14,040 nucleotides of DNA from an uncultured Porphyromonadaceae bacterium (lineage in GTDB: Bacteria > Bacteroidota > Bacteroidia > Bacteroidales > Muribaculaceae), in assembly GCA_947176615.1 (NCBI GenBank), contig CAMWRO010000046.1, positions 1-14,040 of the forward strand, given 5' to 3'. This document shows positions 1 through 7,886 of the stretch, piece by piece. A program made the position numbers and the translations under genes. The stretch's first letter is position 1, and every line of letters starts with the position of its first letter. Under the pieces are notes generated by a model. That model searched no databases. It was not told the origin of the DNA and was given only the letters and a program-made list of their open reading frames with translations.

Positions 1-826
1 GCACGGGAGTTCCTGCAATCATTGCGTCGATAATGCCTCCCGGAAATCCCTCTCCAATCCATCGGGTCGGGAATAGAATTTAGTGGTATCGGGCTATGGT
101 TTTATAATTCTCAGGGTCGATGAGGTTTAGTTGGCCCTTATAGCTTACGTTGTCGAGGCTTTTGATTTTTGAAAGGAAGTCCTCCTTATATGACGGCTCT
201 ATTGGGCCGAAAATGTCTATTTCAAATCGGTTACGATATCCCGGTTTTTCATTAAGAATGCGGGCACATTCAAGAATGGCCGGGACCCCTTTTTGCGGGA
301 TGACACGGGAGATAAAATAGAAATGTATCTTACCGTCATTATACTTGTCAGGGTATTGAATACGGGGAATGGTTTTGAAATTGGGCACGACGATGACATC
401 CATGAAACCCGCTTGCGCGAGCTCACGTTTCATTTTATCTCCCTCGACAATGAACCGGCGAATCACAGTCAGATATTTGCGGTCAAATTTTCCGTCGAGA
501 ACCCACTGACTGAATACACCGCCAATTGCCCAGTAAATTATGTTCCGCTTTAGGCCGAGTGCATGAAACAGCTTTATAAACGGGTATATATTGCCAAATG
601 AAGTGGAAAATATTATCGTGGCACGGGGATGAAACAGCGCCGCTGAGAAGATGAACCAAGCAAGTGAAAGCAATCGCAGGTAATTCTTACTTGAGTTTAA
701 CGTGTCAATGACGGTGACATCATATCCTTGTTCCGACAATATGCGTACAATTTCCTTGTTTTTGGAAGCCTCGCCTCCAAATTCTCCCGGCTTTCCTACG
801 CCGCCTATAAAATAGATGTGTCCCAT
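1..826 (-). pseudogene. GT4 family glycosyltransferase, interrupted by an in-frame stop, 3' part beyond window
   Basis: The open part encodes 248 residues of a GT-B fold glycosyltransferase: a glycine-rich N-terminus (FIGGVGKPGEFGGEA, residues 6-20) and the C-domain entry FISRVIPQKG (171-180), where Arg and Lys of such enzymes contact the donor phosphates. Codon 249 is TAA (80-82). Without any frame change, translation after it gives FPTRWIGEGFPGG and then DAMIAGTPV up to the window edge, which is the conserved donor-binding region of GT4 enzymes. One nonsense codon therefore splits an otherwise well-kept gene. Without the second half the protein would lack its nucleotide-sugar site and should be inactive. 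The start is ATG at 826, overlapping the TGA of the upstream glycosyltransferase; a GTG at 829 is possible. It is the last visible gene of a minus-strand exopolysaccharide operon. A sequencing error or recent inactivation are the main explanations. Donor and acceptor sugars cannot be told. Confidence 0.8.
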
Positions 827-2022
827 CACATCCCTCTATCAGTGAAATACTTGTCGTAGGCGTCGAGTAGGGCGCGGGAGGTGTGGTCCCATGAGAGATG
901 GTTGACGATGCGGTCGCGGCCTATGCGCGACATTTCGGCGCGACGGTCGGGGTCATCAAGCAATGATATGACTTTTTCGGCCATGTCTACAGCGTCGTTG
1001 GGGCGGGCATAGAGCGACGCTCCCTGAGCCGAATACCGCCCCTCGGTAAGGTCAAACTGAACAATGGGTTTCCCGAGCGCCATGTATTCCAGCACCTTGT
1101 TCATTGTCGACTTGTCGTTCATCTCATTATACTCGTCAGAGTTGACGCAGATGTCGGCGGTGTTAAGATAGTCGAGCATCTTGTTGTCGTCAACGCGACC
1201 GGTGAACTCGACGATGTCATCGAGACCCATTGAGGTGCATAACCGGCGAAGTTCGTCAAGGTGGGGGCCGCCGCCGACTATTCCCCAGAAAATGTCGTCG
1301 CGACCCATGTTGTCGCGGATGTGCTTGGCGGCCTGAAGCATGTACTGTATGCCTTCCTGTTGGCCGATTACTCCGAGATAACCAATCATGAAACGGCGTC
1401 CTCGCTTGATTTCGGGCTTGGGAGGACGGATTACGAGCCGCTCAAGACGGGGACCGCTGCGCAGGACATGTACCTTGTCGGGGGCCATGCCGCCGCGCTC
1501 GATAGCTATGCGGCGATAACTTTCATTTGTGACAAATGCAAAGGTGCAGTGGCGGTAGGTGTTGCGTTCAAGCCATAATTGAGATTTGTAGAAAAGACCC
1601 GATTTCTTTCCAAACTTGGCTTCGTAAAGCTCAGGGCAGATGTCGTGATGGTCGAAGACGTAATCCACACCTTTCCCTCGGAACATGCGCGCCACCATAT
1701 AGATGTCGTCGGGCGGATTGCATCCATGAATGACGTGAAAACCGTGTTCCTTGTAAATCTTGCGGGCAAGTCGATACTCATTCCACAGGGCCGAAAAATA
1801 TTCCCGGGCATAGCCTATAGCGCCATTCCCTTCGGTCGGAAGGTCATGGCGGTATATATGCACTCCGTCAATACACTCGTAGTCGTCATTACAGCCTTTC
1901 CCTTTCGGGCATATCACCGAAACGGTGTAACCGTTGGCGGCAAGAGTGGATGCCTCTTGCCAAACGCGAGTATCAAACGGTACGGGGAGATTTTCAACAA
2001 TTATGAGTATTCGTCTATCCAT
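826..2022 (-). CDS. GT4 family glycosyltransferase (WbuB-like)
   Basis: Complete 398-residue GT-B glycosyltransferase, normal length for GT4. It should transfer a sugar from a nucleotide donor to a lipid-linked oligosaccharide at the inner face of the cytoplasmic membrane. The N-terminal acceptor domain starts RILIIVENLPVPFDTRVWQE with the FDTRVWQEA motif common in polysaccharide-locus enzymes. The linker and donor domain begin at GYLGVIGQQEG (residues 214-224), followed by GIVGGGP (247-253). The C-terminal signature KVLEYMALGKPIV (309-321) keeps the second Glu of the E-x7-E motif; a Lys (K304) stands where the first Glu is usual, as I recall for WbuB-like members. There is no signal peptide. 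It lies 4 nt after the heparinase-like gene, and its TGA overlaps the next start, so the genes are probably co-transcribed and translationally coupled. The family call is firm; sugar specificity is unknown. Confidence 0.92.
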   Translation of the reverse strand: MDRRILIIVENLPVPFDTRVWQEASTLAANGYTVSVICPKGKGCNDDYECIDGVHIYRHDLPTEGNGAIGYAREYFSALWNEYRLARKIYKEHGFHVIHGCNPPDDIYMVARMFRGKGVDYVFDHHDICPELYEAKFGKKSGLFYKSQLWLERNTYRHCTFAFVTNESYRRIAIERGGMAPDKVHVLRSGPRLERLVIRPPKPEIKRGRRFMIGYLGVIGQQEGIQYMLQAAKHIRDNMGRDDIFWGIVGGGPHLDELRRLCTSMGLDDIVEFTGRVDDNKMLDYLNTADICVNSDEYNEMNDKSTMNKVLEYMALGKPIVQFDLTEGRYSAQGASLYARPNDAVDMAEKVISLLDDPDRRAEMSRIGRDRIVNHLSWDHTSRALLDAYDKYFTDRGM

Positions 2023-2026
2023 AAAA

Positions 2027-3892
2027 CTATGGCTTTATTGGTTCGATAATAATAGAGTTTTCGCAACCATGACCTTTTATGCGCAGGATATGGCACTGAG
2101 TCACGATTCCGTAACGGGGAGAATATGTGTCTTTCTCAACCGTAATAATGCCTGATGAAGTGGTGAGGGAGAAAAGATGATTGATGTCGACCTTGTCGTT
2201 TCCGATGGTCACATCTTTCATTTCGGGAGATAATACAAATGTCGCAACCCACTCGCAGTCATGCTCAAATTCATCATCGATTATGAGCGTGGGGGTTACT
2301 TTGTCAAATGTGAATTTGCGTCGGTGCCGGATGCCTGACAGTCCCGTTGTGTCAGCTATAACAGTATCAAGGTCGCGGGTCAGGTCGCTTATATATAGCG
2401 ATGTGTCAGGGCGACGCCCCCACAGAAAGGCTCCAAGCATGTCAGCACCGCCGACGCCGTTGATTGTCACGGTGTTGTGGTGGAGCGAGTCTCGCAGCTT
2501 ATTGCGGAGCGGAAGGTCGCAGTGATATACACCCGTGCCGGGGTCGCCAAAGACCGGACAACCCTCATGATATAGTTGAAAGGAGAGCGCGTCGTCATGG
2601 CCGTGGGCGGCTATTGAGCCGAAGCCGAGAGGCGCATGGTCGATTGAGACAACGGTCTTGTTGTCACGACTGCGGAGGATTGAATACCCGCCATCAGGAA
2701 AGGTGACGCTTTGAGTTGAGTCAACTTGTGCCATCGATTTGATAGCGTCAATGGCATCGCGCGAGAACAGCCATGAAACATTTTCACTTTCGATGTCAAA
2801 TGAGTGATATCTTTTGCCGAGGACGAGTGATGCGAGCTGCAACACATAAGAATAATGACAGAAAGTGTCGCCGCCTTCCAAGTCGAGGATTTTACCTTCG
2901 TCATTGTCCCCAAATTCAATGGCACAAGAGTCAGTGACCATCGATGAGGCAAGAAAGCGGGTCATGCGGTCAAGCAACAGAGTCCATGATTCCGGTGGCT
3001 TTTCACCGGCCGACTTCATGACATGCGCCATGAGCAGGTAGGCTTCGAGCGCAAATGAGTGATAATGGAGCGATACTTCCCTGTTGACTCCGTCAGGGAA
3101 TGTCTGTCGGGGAAGCTGCTCTGTCAGTGTTTCAATCGCAAGCCTCTTCCACCGGGGGATGCCGAATGTATATCCTGCCATGCCGATGGCTGCCATTTCC
3201 ACAAGCAGATGGTTGTTGGCCGAGGAATACCGGCTGTAATGACGGCTGACGTAGTTGACGCAGTTGAGCACAGATGTCTCCAGATTCTTTGTCAATTGCC
3301 GGTCGTCAATATCGGTGGCTTGGAGGAAAGCGAGAGCATACATTTGGTTGACGGCGCGAATGGCAACCTCCATTACCGATGTCCATGAAATGCCGTGCAG
3401 GAACGGATTTTTTTCATTCCAGTCATTAAAGATCTTCCGGAATGTACGCAGAACGCTATCCTTGCGGGAAACATAATATTCCCTTGCCAGCAATGCCAGC
3501 TGATGATGGCGGTTCAGCTCCCAGTTGAGCCGGGCGTCGCCAATGTCATCACGCTGCTTGTAGTCCAGTGTCGCCGACGGTATAAGCGGCCATTCGGCCG
3601 ACGTGTTGAACCCGGCATTCCATTGCCGCATGTAATCCGCATAATCATAATTCCCGAGCAGACAGATGTCTGTTTTGTGAGACGTATTCTCGTTGTCGAA
3701 ATTGAGTCCCAGACGGGCATGGTCAAATCGGGAGCCACAGCCGGTTTCCCAAAATATCCGCGACGAGACGGTCTGATGGCGAGAAAAGCGAAATTGCTCC
3801 GTCCGGGAAACGATTTTCTGCTTCACGCGCCATGCCACCTCGGGGCAGTTCATGGCCTTCAGTCGGTCTATGTACCAGCGCAGTCGGGCCAT
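2027..3892 (-). CDS. Heparinase II/III-like (alginate-lyase-like) protein of a polysaccharide locus
   Basis: A 621-residue protein with the two-part layout of heparinase II/III proteins: an alpha-helical toroid (roughly residues 80-350), then a beta-sandwich domain (roughly 390-620). Visible motifs are NNHLLVE (226-232), the Tyr-His segment SLHYHSF (274-280), and the hallmark HGHDDALSF (430-438) opening the beta domain, followed by GDPGTGVY (449-456) and HHNTVTING (471-479). Family members cleave uronic-acid-containing polysaccharides by beta-elimination, and relatives sit in many exopolysaccharide loci. The N-terminus (ARLRWYIDRLKAM) is basic and shows no signal peptide, which is usual for the biosynthesis-locus subgroup and unlike secreted degradative lyases. 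Its ATG overlaps the dehydrogenase stop (TAATG, 3890-3894). A neighbour that makes a uronic-acid donor supports a uronate polymer as substrate. Whether it is an active lyase, an epimerase-like enzyme or a modifier cannot be decided here. Confidence 0.88.
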   Translation of the reverse strand: MARLRWYIDRLKAMNCPEVAWRVKQKIVSRTEQFRFSRHQTVSSRIFWETGCGSRFDHARLGLNFDNENTSHKTDICLLGNYDYADYMRQWNAGFNTSAEWPLIPSATLDYKQRDDIGDARLNWELNRHHQLALLAREYYVSRKDSVLRTFRKIFNDWNEKNPFLHGISWTSVMEVAIRAVNQMYALAFLQATDIDDRQLTKNLETSVLNCVNYVSRHYSRYSSANNHLLVEMAAIGMAGYTFGIPRWKRLAIETLTEQLPRQTFPDGVNREVSLHYHSFALEAYLLMAHVMKSAGEKPPESWTLLLDRMTRFLASSMVTDSCAIEFGDNDEGKILDLEGGDTFCHYSYVLQLASLVLGKRYHSFDIESENVSWLFSRDAIDAIKSMAQVDSTQSVTFPDGGYSILRSRDNKTVVSIDHAPLGFGSIAAHGHDDALSFQLYHEGCPVFGDPGTGVYHCDLPLRNKLRDSLHHNTVTINGVGGADMLGAFLWGRRPDTSLYISDLTRDLDTVIADTTGLSGIRHRRKFTFDKVTPTLIIDDEFEHDCEWVATFVLSPEMKDVTIGNDKVDINHLFSLTTSSGIITVEKDTYSPRYGIVTQCHILRIKGHGCENSIIIEPIKP

Positions 3893-5265
3893 TAGTATTC
3901 TGAGCCTATGATTTCCCGGTCGATAGCCGTGTTCTGTCCTGAGTTGTTATTTATGTTGCCCCATGAAAGCCCCTCGTAGATGCCGTTGTAGTCAACATCT
4001 TTCCAAGCGCGCACGAGGTCAACGATTATCTTGCCCGGGTAACGGGTCAGGATGTCGCGGAATTCAGGCTCGTTATTGGTCACGACCAGTACGTCAGACA
4101 CTTCTGCCACATTGTCGAGATTGTCGCTGATAAAATGCTGGAGATGGGGTATCTTTGCCATGATAAAATCTCGGTTAGTTCCGGTTAGTTCCGAGACTTT
4201 GACGTTTTTGTCATAGATGTTGATATTGAATCCTTTACCGAGAAGGGTTTCCACAACATCGACAATGGGGCTGCATCTGAGGTCGTCGGTTCCGGCCTTG
4301 AAGCTGAGTCCGAGAATCCCGATATTGCGACGCCCTTGCTGCATGATGAGTTTTACGGCATTGGCTTTCTGCAACTCGTTGGACTTTTCGATGTGGTCTA
4401 TGACCGGCACATCGATATAGTGGTCACGGGCAAGGGTGCGCAGTGCCTTGGTGTCTTTGGGCAGGCATGAGCCGCCGTAGGCAAATCCGGGTTTAAAATA
4501 GTAAGGGGAGATGTTGAGTTGCCGGTCGCGGCAGAAAATCTCCATGACCTTGTGGCTGTCAATGTCAAGAGCCTTGCAGATGTTGCCGACTTCGTTGCCA
4601 AATACGATTTTCAGTGCATGGAACGTGTTGTTGACATATTTCATGATTTCAGCGACACGGATGTCGGTCTCGATGAAATCGGCGGGAATATCCTTATACA
4701 GTTCGCGGAACATGTCGGTCGCACGTTCCGAGTCAGACCCCACGAGTGTCAGCGGGGGGTTCAGGAAGTCGTGTACCGACGTCCCCTCACGCAGGAATTC
4801 GGGATTGGAAACGATTGCGAAATCTTTGTTGCGTGTTTTGCCCGAGGCTTCGGCGATTATTTCGCCGACACGGCGGTTGGTTCCGGGGAAAACAGTACTA
4901 CGGATAGCAATGACATGGAATGTGTTTTTGTCACGGAGGGCTTCGCCAATCTGTCGTGCGACAGTATATATGTAATTAAGGTTGAGATGCCCCTCGCGAG
5001 TGCTGGGGGTGCCGACTGCGATGAACGATATGTCGCTTGCTGTTACGGCTGTTTTCACATCGGTAGTTGCGCGCAACCGCCCCGACGTGTATCCATCATA
5101 GCACAACTCTTCAATGTCCTTCTCGATAATCGTAGGGCGGCCGGTGTTTATAAGGTCGACCTTGGATTGTGAGATGTCAACGCCGGTAACTTTGTGGCCA
5201 AGGCTGGCAAGACATGCAGCACCGACACAGCCGACGTACCCAAGTCCAAATATGCTAATATCCAT
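3892..5265 (-). CDS. Nucleotide-sugar 6-dehydrogenase, AlgD-like (probable GDP-mannose dehydrogenase)
   Basis: A 457-residue cytoplasmic enzyme that oxidises the C6 hydroxyl of a nucleotide sugar to a carboxylate in two NAD-dependent steps. The Rossmann motif is GLGYVG (residues 7-12). The substrate-domain motif NPEFLREGT (154-162) is present. The catalytic Cys is C267 in GGSCLPKD (264-271), almost the same position as Cys268 of AlgD. Details favour GDP-mannose over UDP-glucose dehydrogenase: VGTPS (84-88), KPGFAYGGSCLPKD rather than GGSCFPKD, and SFKAGTDDLR in the C-terminal domain. The product would then be GDP-mannuronate, though UDP-sugar use is not excluded. A C-terminal tail of about 20 residues (ending REIIGSEY) extends beyond the usual AlgD length of 436. 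It is the first gene of the operon, behind a terminator and a promoter-like region, and overlaps the heparinase-like gene by 1 nt. Start ATG 5265 places the Rossmann fold at once, as in AlgD. Confidence 0.9.
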   Translation of the reverse strand: MDISIFGLGYVGCVGAACLASLGHKVTGVDISQSKVDLINTGRPTIIEKDIEELCYDGYTSGRLRATTDVKTAVTASDISFIAVGTPSTREGHLNLNYIYTVARQIGEALRDKNTFHVIAIRSTVFPGTNRRVGEIIAEASGKTRNKDFAIVSNPEFLREGTSVHDFLNPPLTLVGSDSERATDMFRELYKDIPADFIETDIRVAEIMKYVNNTFHALKIVFGNEVGNICKALDIDSHKVMEIFCRDRQLNISPYYFKPGFAYGGSCLPKDTKALRTLARDHYIDVPVIDHIEKSNELQKANAVKLIMQQGRRNIGILGLSFKAGTDDLRCSPIVDVVETLLGKGFNINIYDKNVKVSELTGTNRDFIMAKIPHLQHFISDNLDNVAEVSDVLVVTNNEPEFRDILTRYPGKIIVDLVRAWKDVDYNGIYEGLSWGNINNNSGQNTAIDREIIGSEY

Positions 5266-5276
5266 AGATAATTATT

Positions 5277-5306
5277 CCAATTTATAGTTGTTTAACGTTT
5301 TGTCAA
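5277..5306 (-). promoter_or_regulatory. Candidate promoter of the exopolysaccharide operon
   Basis: On the minus strand, TTGACA (5301-5306) is followed after 14 nt by TATAAATTGG (5277-5286), whose TAAATTGG part differs by one base from the Bacteroidetes -7 consensus TAnnTTTG. It lies about 12 nt upstream of the dehydrogenase ATG and downstream of the murA terminator, where an operon promoter is expected. The match is imperfect and the leader would be very short. Confidence 0.35.
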
Positions 5307-5327
5307 CGTCGATTATTATATCGGTAC

Positions 5328-5362
5328 AAAAAAAGATGCGACCTGTGTCGGTCGCATCTTTT
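5328..5362 (-). terminator. Intrinsic terminator of the murB-murA operon
   Basis: A perfect 13-bp stem (5331-5343 pairs with 5350-5362) with a 6-nt loop follows the murA stop by 5 nt. On the minus strand it runs into seven T (complement of 5328-5334). It insulates the downstream exopolysaccharide operon from murA transcription. Confidence 0.9.
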
Positions 5363-5367
5363 CCTTC

Positions 5368-6684
5368 TCAATCCTCGCGGTATATTTTGGCTCCTAATGC
5401 ATTAAGGCGCGAGTCGATATTCTGATACCCGCGGTCAATCTGGTTTATATTGTCGATGCGGCTTGTCCCTTTGGCCGACATTGCCGCGATGAGCATCGCG
5501 ATTCCTGCTCGGATGTCGGGTGACAACATGTTGTTGGCCCGTAGGGGAAACTTGTGGTCAAGTCCTATGACCACGGCGCGGTGAGGGTCGCAAAGCATAA
5601 TCTGTGCGCCCATGTCAATGAGGCGGTCAACAAAAAACAGTCGGCTTTCAAACATTTTCTGATGAATCAGCACACTGCCACGGCACTGGGTGGCGACAAC
5701 AAGCATGACGCTGAGCAAGTCGGGGGTCAGTCCGGGCCAAGGGGCATCGGCCACGGTCAGGATAGAACCGTCAAGTGCTGTCTCGATTTCATAACAATCC
5801 TGAGCCGGAATATAGATGTCGTCGCCACGACGCTCAAGGTTTATCCCGAGGCGGGTGAATGCTTGGGGGATGATGCCGAGATTGTCCCAAGATACATTTT
5901 TTATTGTCAGTTCGCTTTGTGTCAGTGCCGCCATCCCGATGAAACTGCCCACTTCAATCATGTCGGGCAGGATTGTGTGGGTCGTTCCCGAAATATGCCG
6001 GGACCCGGTGATTCGGAGAAGGTTTGAGCCGAGGCCGTCGATTTTGACCCCCATCCGAGTGAGCATTTTGCACAACTGCTGGATGTAAGGTTCGCATGCC
6101 GCATTATATATTGTGGTCGTTCCTTCGGCAAGAGAGGCAGCCATTATAATGTTGGCCGTTCCTGTTACCGAGGCTTCGTCAAGCAGCATATAGCATCCTT
6201 TCAGCGTGCCGCTTTCGGGGACGCGGAGCTGGTAGGCGAGTCGTTCTTGGTCGTAGCAAATCAGTGCGCCGAGATTTGCAAGTCCGGTTATGTGGGTGTC
6301 GACTTTGCGGCGTCCGATTTTGTCTCCACCCGGCTTTGCGAAATAAGCACGGCCAAGGCGGGCAAGAAGCGGCCCGACGGTAAGGACCGAGCCTCGAAGC
6401 GCGGCGCATCTCTTGATAAAGTCTTTGCTTGAAATGTAGTCGATGTCGAGATTTCTCGCCTCAAAGCGGTAGGATGATGGCGAAATCTTCTCAACATCCA
6501 CGCCCATCGCCCGTAAAAGGTCAATGAGATTCACGACATCAAGGATGTCAGGAATATTTTCAATGATGACGGGGTCGCTGGTCAAGAGACATGCGCTGAT
6601 TACCTGCAACGCTTCATTCTTGGCCCCTTGCGGCTCGATAACGCCGTTTAGGCGGTGTCCGCCTTCGATGATATAAGAACTCAT
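5368..6684 (-). CDS. murA: UDP-N-acetylglucosamine 1-carboxyvinyltransferase
   Basis: A 438-residue EPSP-synthase-fold enzyme that transfers the enolpyruvyl group of phosphoenolpyruvate to UDP-GlcNAc, the first committed step of peptidoglycan synthesis, in the cytoplasm. Motifs: QGAKNEAL with the substrate-binding Lys22, DEASVTGTAN (169-178), NAACEPY (194-200), and IRAG with Arg392, the counterpart of E. coli Arg397. The active-site loop reads KPGGDKIGRR, so the residue matching E. coli Cys115 is Asp121. Asp at this site is known in naturally fosfomycin-insensitive MurA enzymes (for example Mycobacterium, Chlamydia), and as I recall is usual in Bacteroidetes. The gene follows murB by 14 nt, so both early UDP-MurNAc steps are made from one transcript, which ends at the hairpin just downstream. 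Start ATG 6684 gives the normal MSSYIIEGGHRLNG N-terminus. Confidence 0.97.
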   Translation of the reverse strand: MSSYIIEGGHRLNGVIEPQGAKNEALQVISACLLTSDPVIIENIPDILDVVNLIDLLRAMGVDVEKISPSSYRFEARNLDIDYISSKDFIKRCAALRGSVLTVGPLLARLGRAYFAKPGGDKIGRRKVDTHITGLANLGALICYDQERLAYQLRVPESGTLKGCYMLLDEASVTGTANIIMAASLAEGTTTIYNAACEPYIQQLCKMLTRMGVKIDGLGSNLLRITGSRHISGTTHTILPDMIEVGSFIGMAALTQSELTIKNVSWDNLGIIPQAFTRLGINLERRGDDIYIPAQDCYEIETALDGSILTVADAPWPGLTPDLLSVMLVVATQCRGSVLIHQKMFESRLFFVDRLIDMGAQIMLCDPHRAVVIGLDHKFPLRANNMLSPDIRAGIAMLIAAMSAKGTSRIDNINQIDRGYQNIDSRLNALGAKIYRED

Positions 6685-6698
6685 TGTAGATTAAAGAG

Positions 6699-7730
6699 TT
6701 AAATGTGGATGACTTCGGGAGTCAGTTCTATCCCGAATCGTTCTTTTACAGAATCAATTATTTTGTGTTCGAGATTTAGAATCTCGGACGGAGTGGCCTG
6801 ACCGGTCGAATTGACGAGCACAAGGGGTTGTTTGTGCCAGACTGCCGCGTTGCCGTCGCTATGGCCTTTCCATCCGGCCTGTTCAATCAGCCATGCCGCA
6901 GGGATTTTAAATGAGCCGTCGGCCAATGCATAGCGCGGGAAGTCATTGTTTCCCACCCGCTTGGTGAATTTTTCAAACTCGTCGGCATTTATTACGGGGT
7001 TTTTGAAAAAACTTCCCGCGCTGCCGGTTTCTGCCGGATCAGGCAGTTTGCCGCGCCGGGTTTCGATGACGGCATCGCGCATGACGGCGGGAGAAAGGGG
7101 AGAGGTGTCGCCGACAACCGTCTGCAGATTGCCGTAGTCGAGTAGCGGGCGGGGTTCTGCCGACAACCCAAGCATGACGCTGAGGATGATATAGCGTCCC
7201 TCGTTTTCAGGCTCCTTGAACATCGAATGCCGGTAGCCATAGTCACATTCCTCGCCCATAATTACGCATTGGCATGACTCGACTGTGTCATAGACCAGCA
7301 GCTGAATGATGGAATTGCCAATCTCTTGTCCGTAGGCGCCGACATTCTGCACTGCGGCTCCTCCTATAGTGCCGGGGATGCCTGAAAGATTTTCAATTCC
7401 CCACAGACCTTTTTCACATGCGGCGGCTATCACGTCGTCAAGAACCGCACCCGCATCAGCGAAGACGGTTCCGGGGGGATAAATCGAATTGCCGGTTTCA
7501 TATATAGTGAAATTGTGTCCGAGGTTAAGGAGAATTGTCCCGTCATAATTGCCGGTAAAGAGCACGTTGCTCCCGCCGCCGAGATGAAACCATTTTTCTC
7601 CGGGTTTAAGCATGCGCAGCACTTGCGGGACTTCCTGTGGCAGTGTATAACTGATGAGCCGGCGACAGCTCACGTCCATCCCGAATGTGTTGCGTTCTTT
7701 CAGCCTGAAATTTTCTATTTCTGTTATCAT
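6699..7730 (-). CDS. murB: UDP-N-acetylenolpyruvoylglucosamine reductase
   Basis: A 343-residue FAD enzyme that reduces the MurA product with NADPH to UDP-MurNAc in the cytoplasm. FAD-domain motifs: NTFGMD (14-19), LGGGSNVLF (50-58), and LSGIPGTIGGAAVQNVGAYG (115-134). The inserted YGYRHSMF segment (164-171) marks the E. coli-like type I enzyme, with Tyr166/Arg167 at the substrate site. SAGSFFKNP (237-245) carries the proton-donor Ser240, and the C-terminal PEV (338-340) carries the catalytic Glu339. The length matches type I MurB. The ATG at 7730 is supported by the conserved NFRLKERNTFG start, as in E. coli. It is the first gene of the murB-murA operon; a perfect TAnnTTTG box ends only 5 nt before the ATG. 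The neighbour on the other side is a divergent small gene. Confidence 0.97.
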   Translation of the reverse strand: MITEIENFRLKERNTFGMDVSCRRLISYTLPQEVPQVLRMLKPGEKWFHLGGGSNVLFTGNYDGTILLNLGHNFTIYETGNSIYPPGTVFADAGAVLDDVIAAACEKGLWGIENLSGIPGTIGGAAVQNVGAYGQEIGNSIIQLLVYDTVESCQCVIMGEECDYGYRHSMFKEPENEGRYIILSVMLGLSAEPRPLLDYGNLQTVVGDTSPLSPAVMRDAVIETRRGKLPDPAETGSAGSFFKNPVINADEFEKFTKRVGNNDFPRYALADGSFKIPAAWLIEQAGWKGHSDGNAAVWHKQPLVLVNSTGQATPSEILNLEHKIIDSVKERFGIELTPEVIHI

Positions 7731-7735
7731 GGTTA

Positions 7736-7743
7736 CAAATTTA
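7736..7743 (-). promoter_or_regulatory. Candidate -7 box of the murB promoter
   Basis: The minus strand reads TAAATTTG, a perfect match to the Bacteroidetes -7 consensus TAnnTTTG, ending 5 nt upstream of the murB ATG. No clear -33 TTTG is seen 19-21 nt further up, only AT-rich sequence. If used, transcription would start at or within a few bases of the ATG. Confidence 0.4.
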
Positions 7744-7828
7744 ACACTTATTGCCGAAAAATAAAAATTTGCATGGAATTAACATTATTTTAGTTTTCTG
7801 TGCCATAAATGTTGCTCGGGTCACACGC

Positions 7829-7836
7829 TACATTTG
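7829..7836 (+). promoter_or_regulatory. Candidate -7 box of the small-gene promoter
   Basis: TACATTTG matches TAnnTTTG exactly and lies 50 nt before the ATG of the small gene at 7887, leaving a leader of about 45 nt. The -33 element is not evident at the usual spacing. With the murB box on the other strand it makes a divergent promoter region of about 155 bp. Confidence 0.45.
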
Positions 7837-7886
7837 CATCGTAAACAATCGACACGTCTCACCCTCAATTAAAAACAGTCTTGATC

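Noticed and set aside
4172..4191. 10-bp tandem duplication CGGTTAGTTC x2 inside the dehydrogenase gene, a possible frameshift
   Set aside because: The frame on both sides aligns with AlgD motifs at the expected spacing, so no frameshift is present; probably chance repetition.
4519..5172. Long plus-strand open frame (217 aa) opposite the dehydrogenase gene
   Set aside because: It is antisense to a clearly conserved enzyme and its translation has no recognisable motif; it follows from the codon bias of the real gene.
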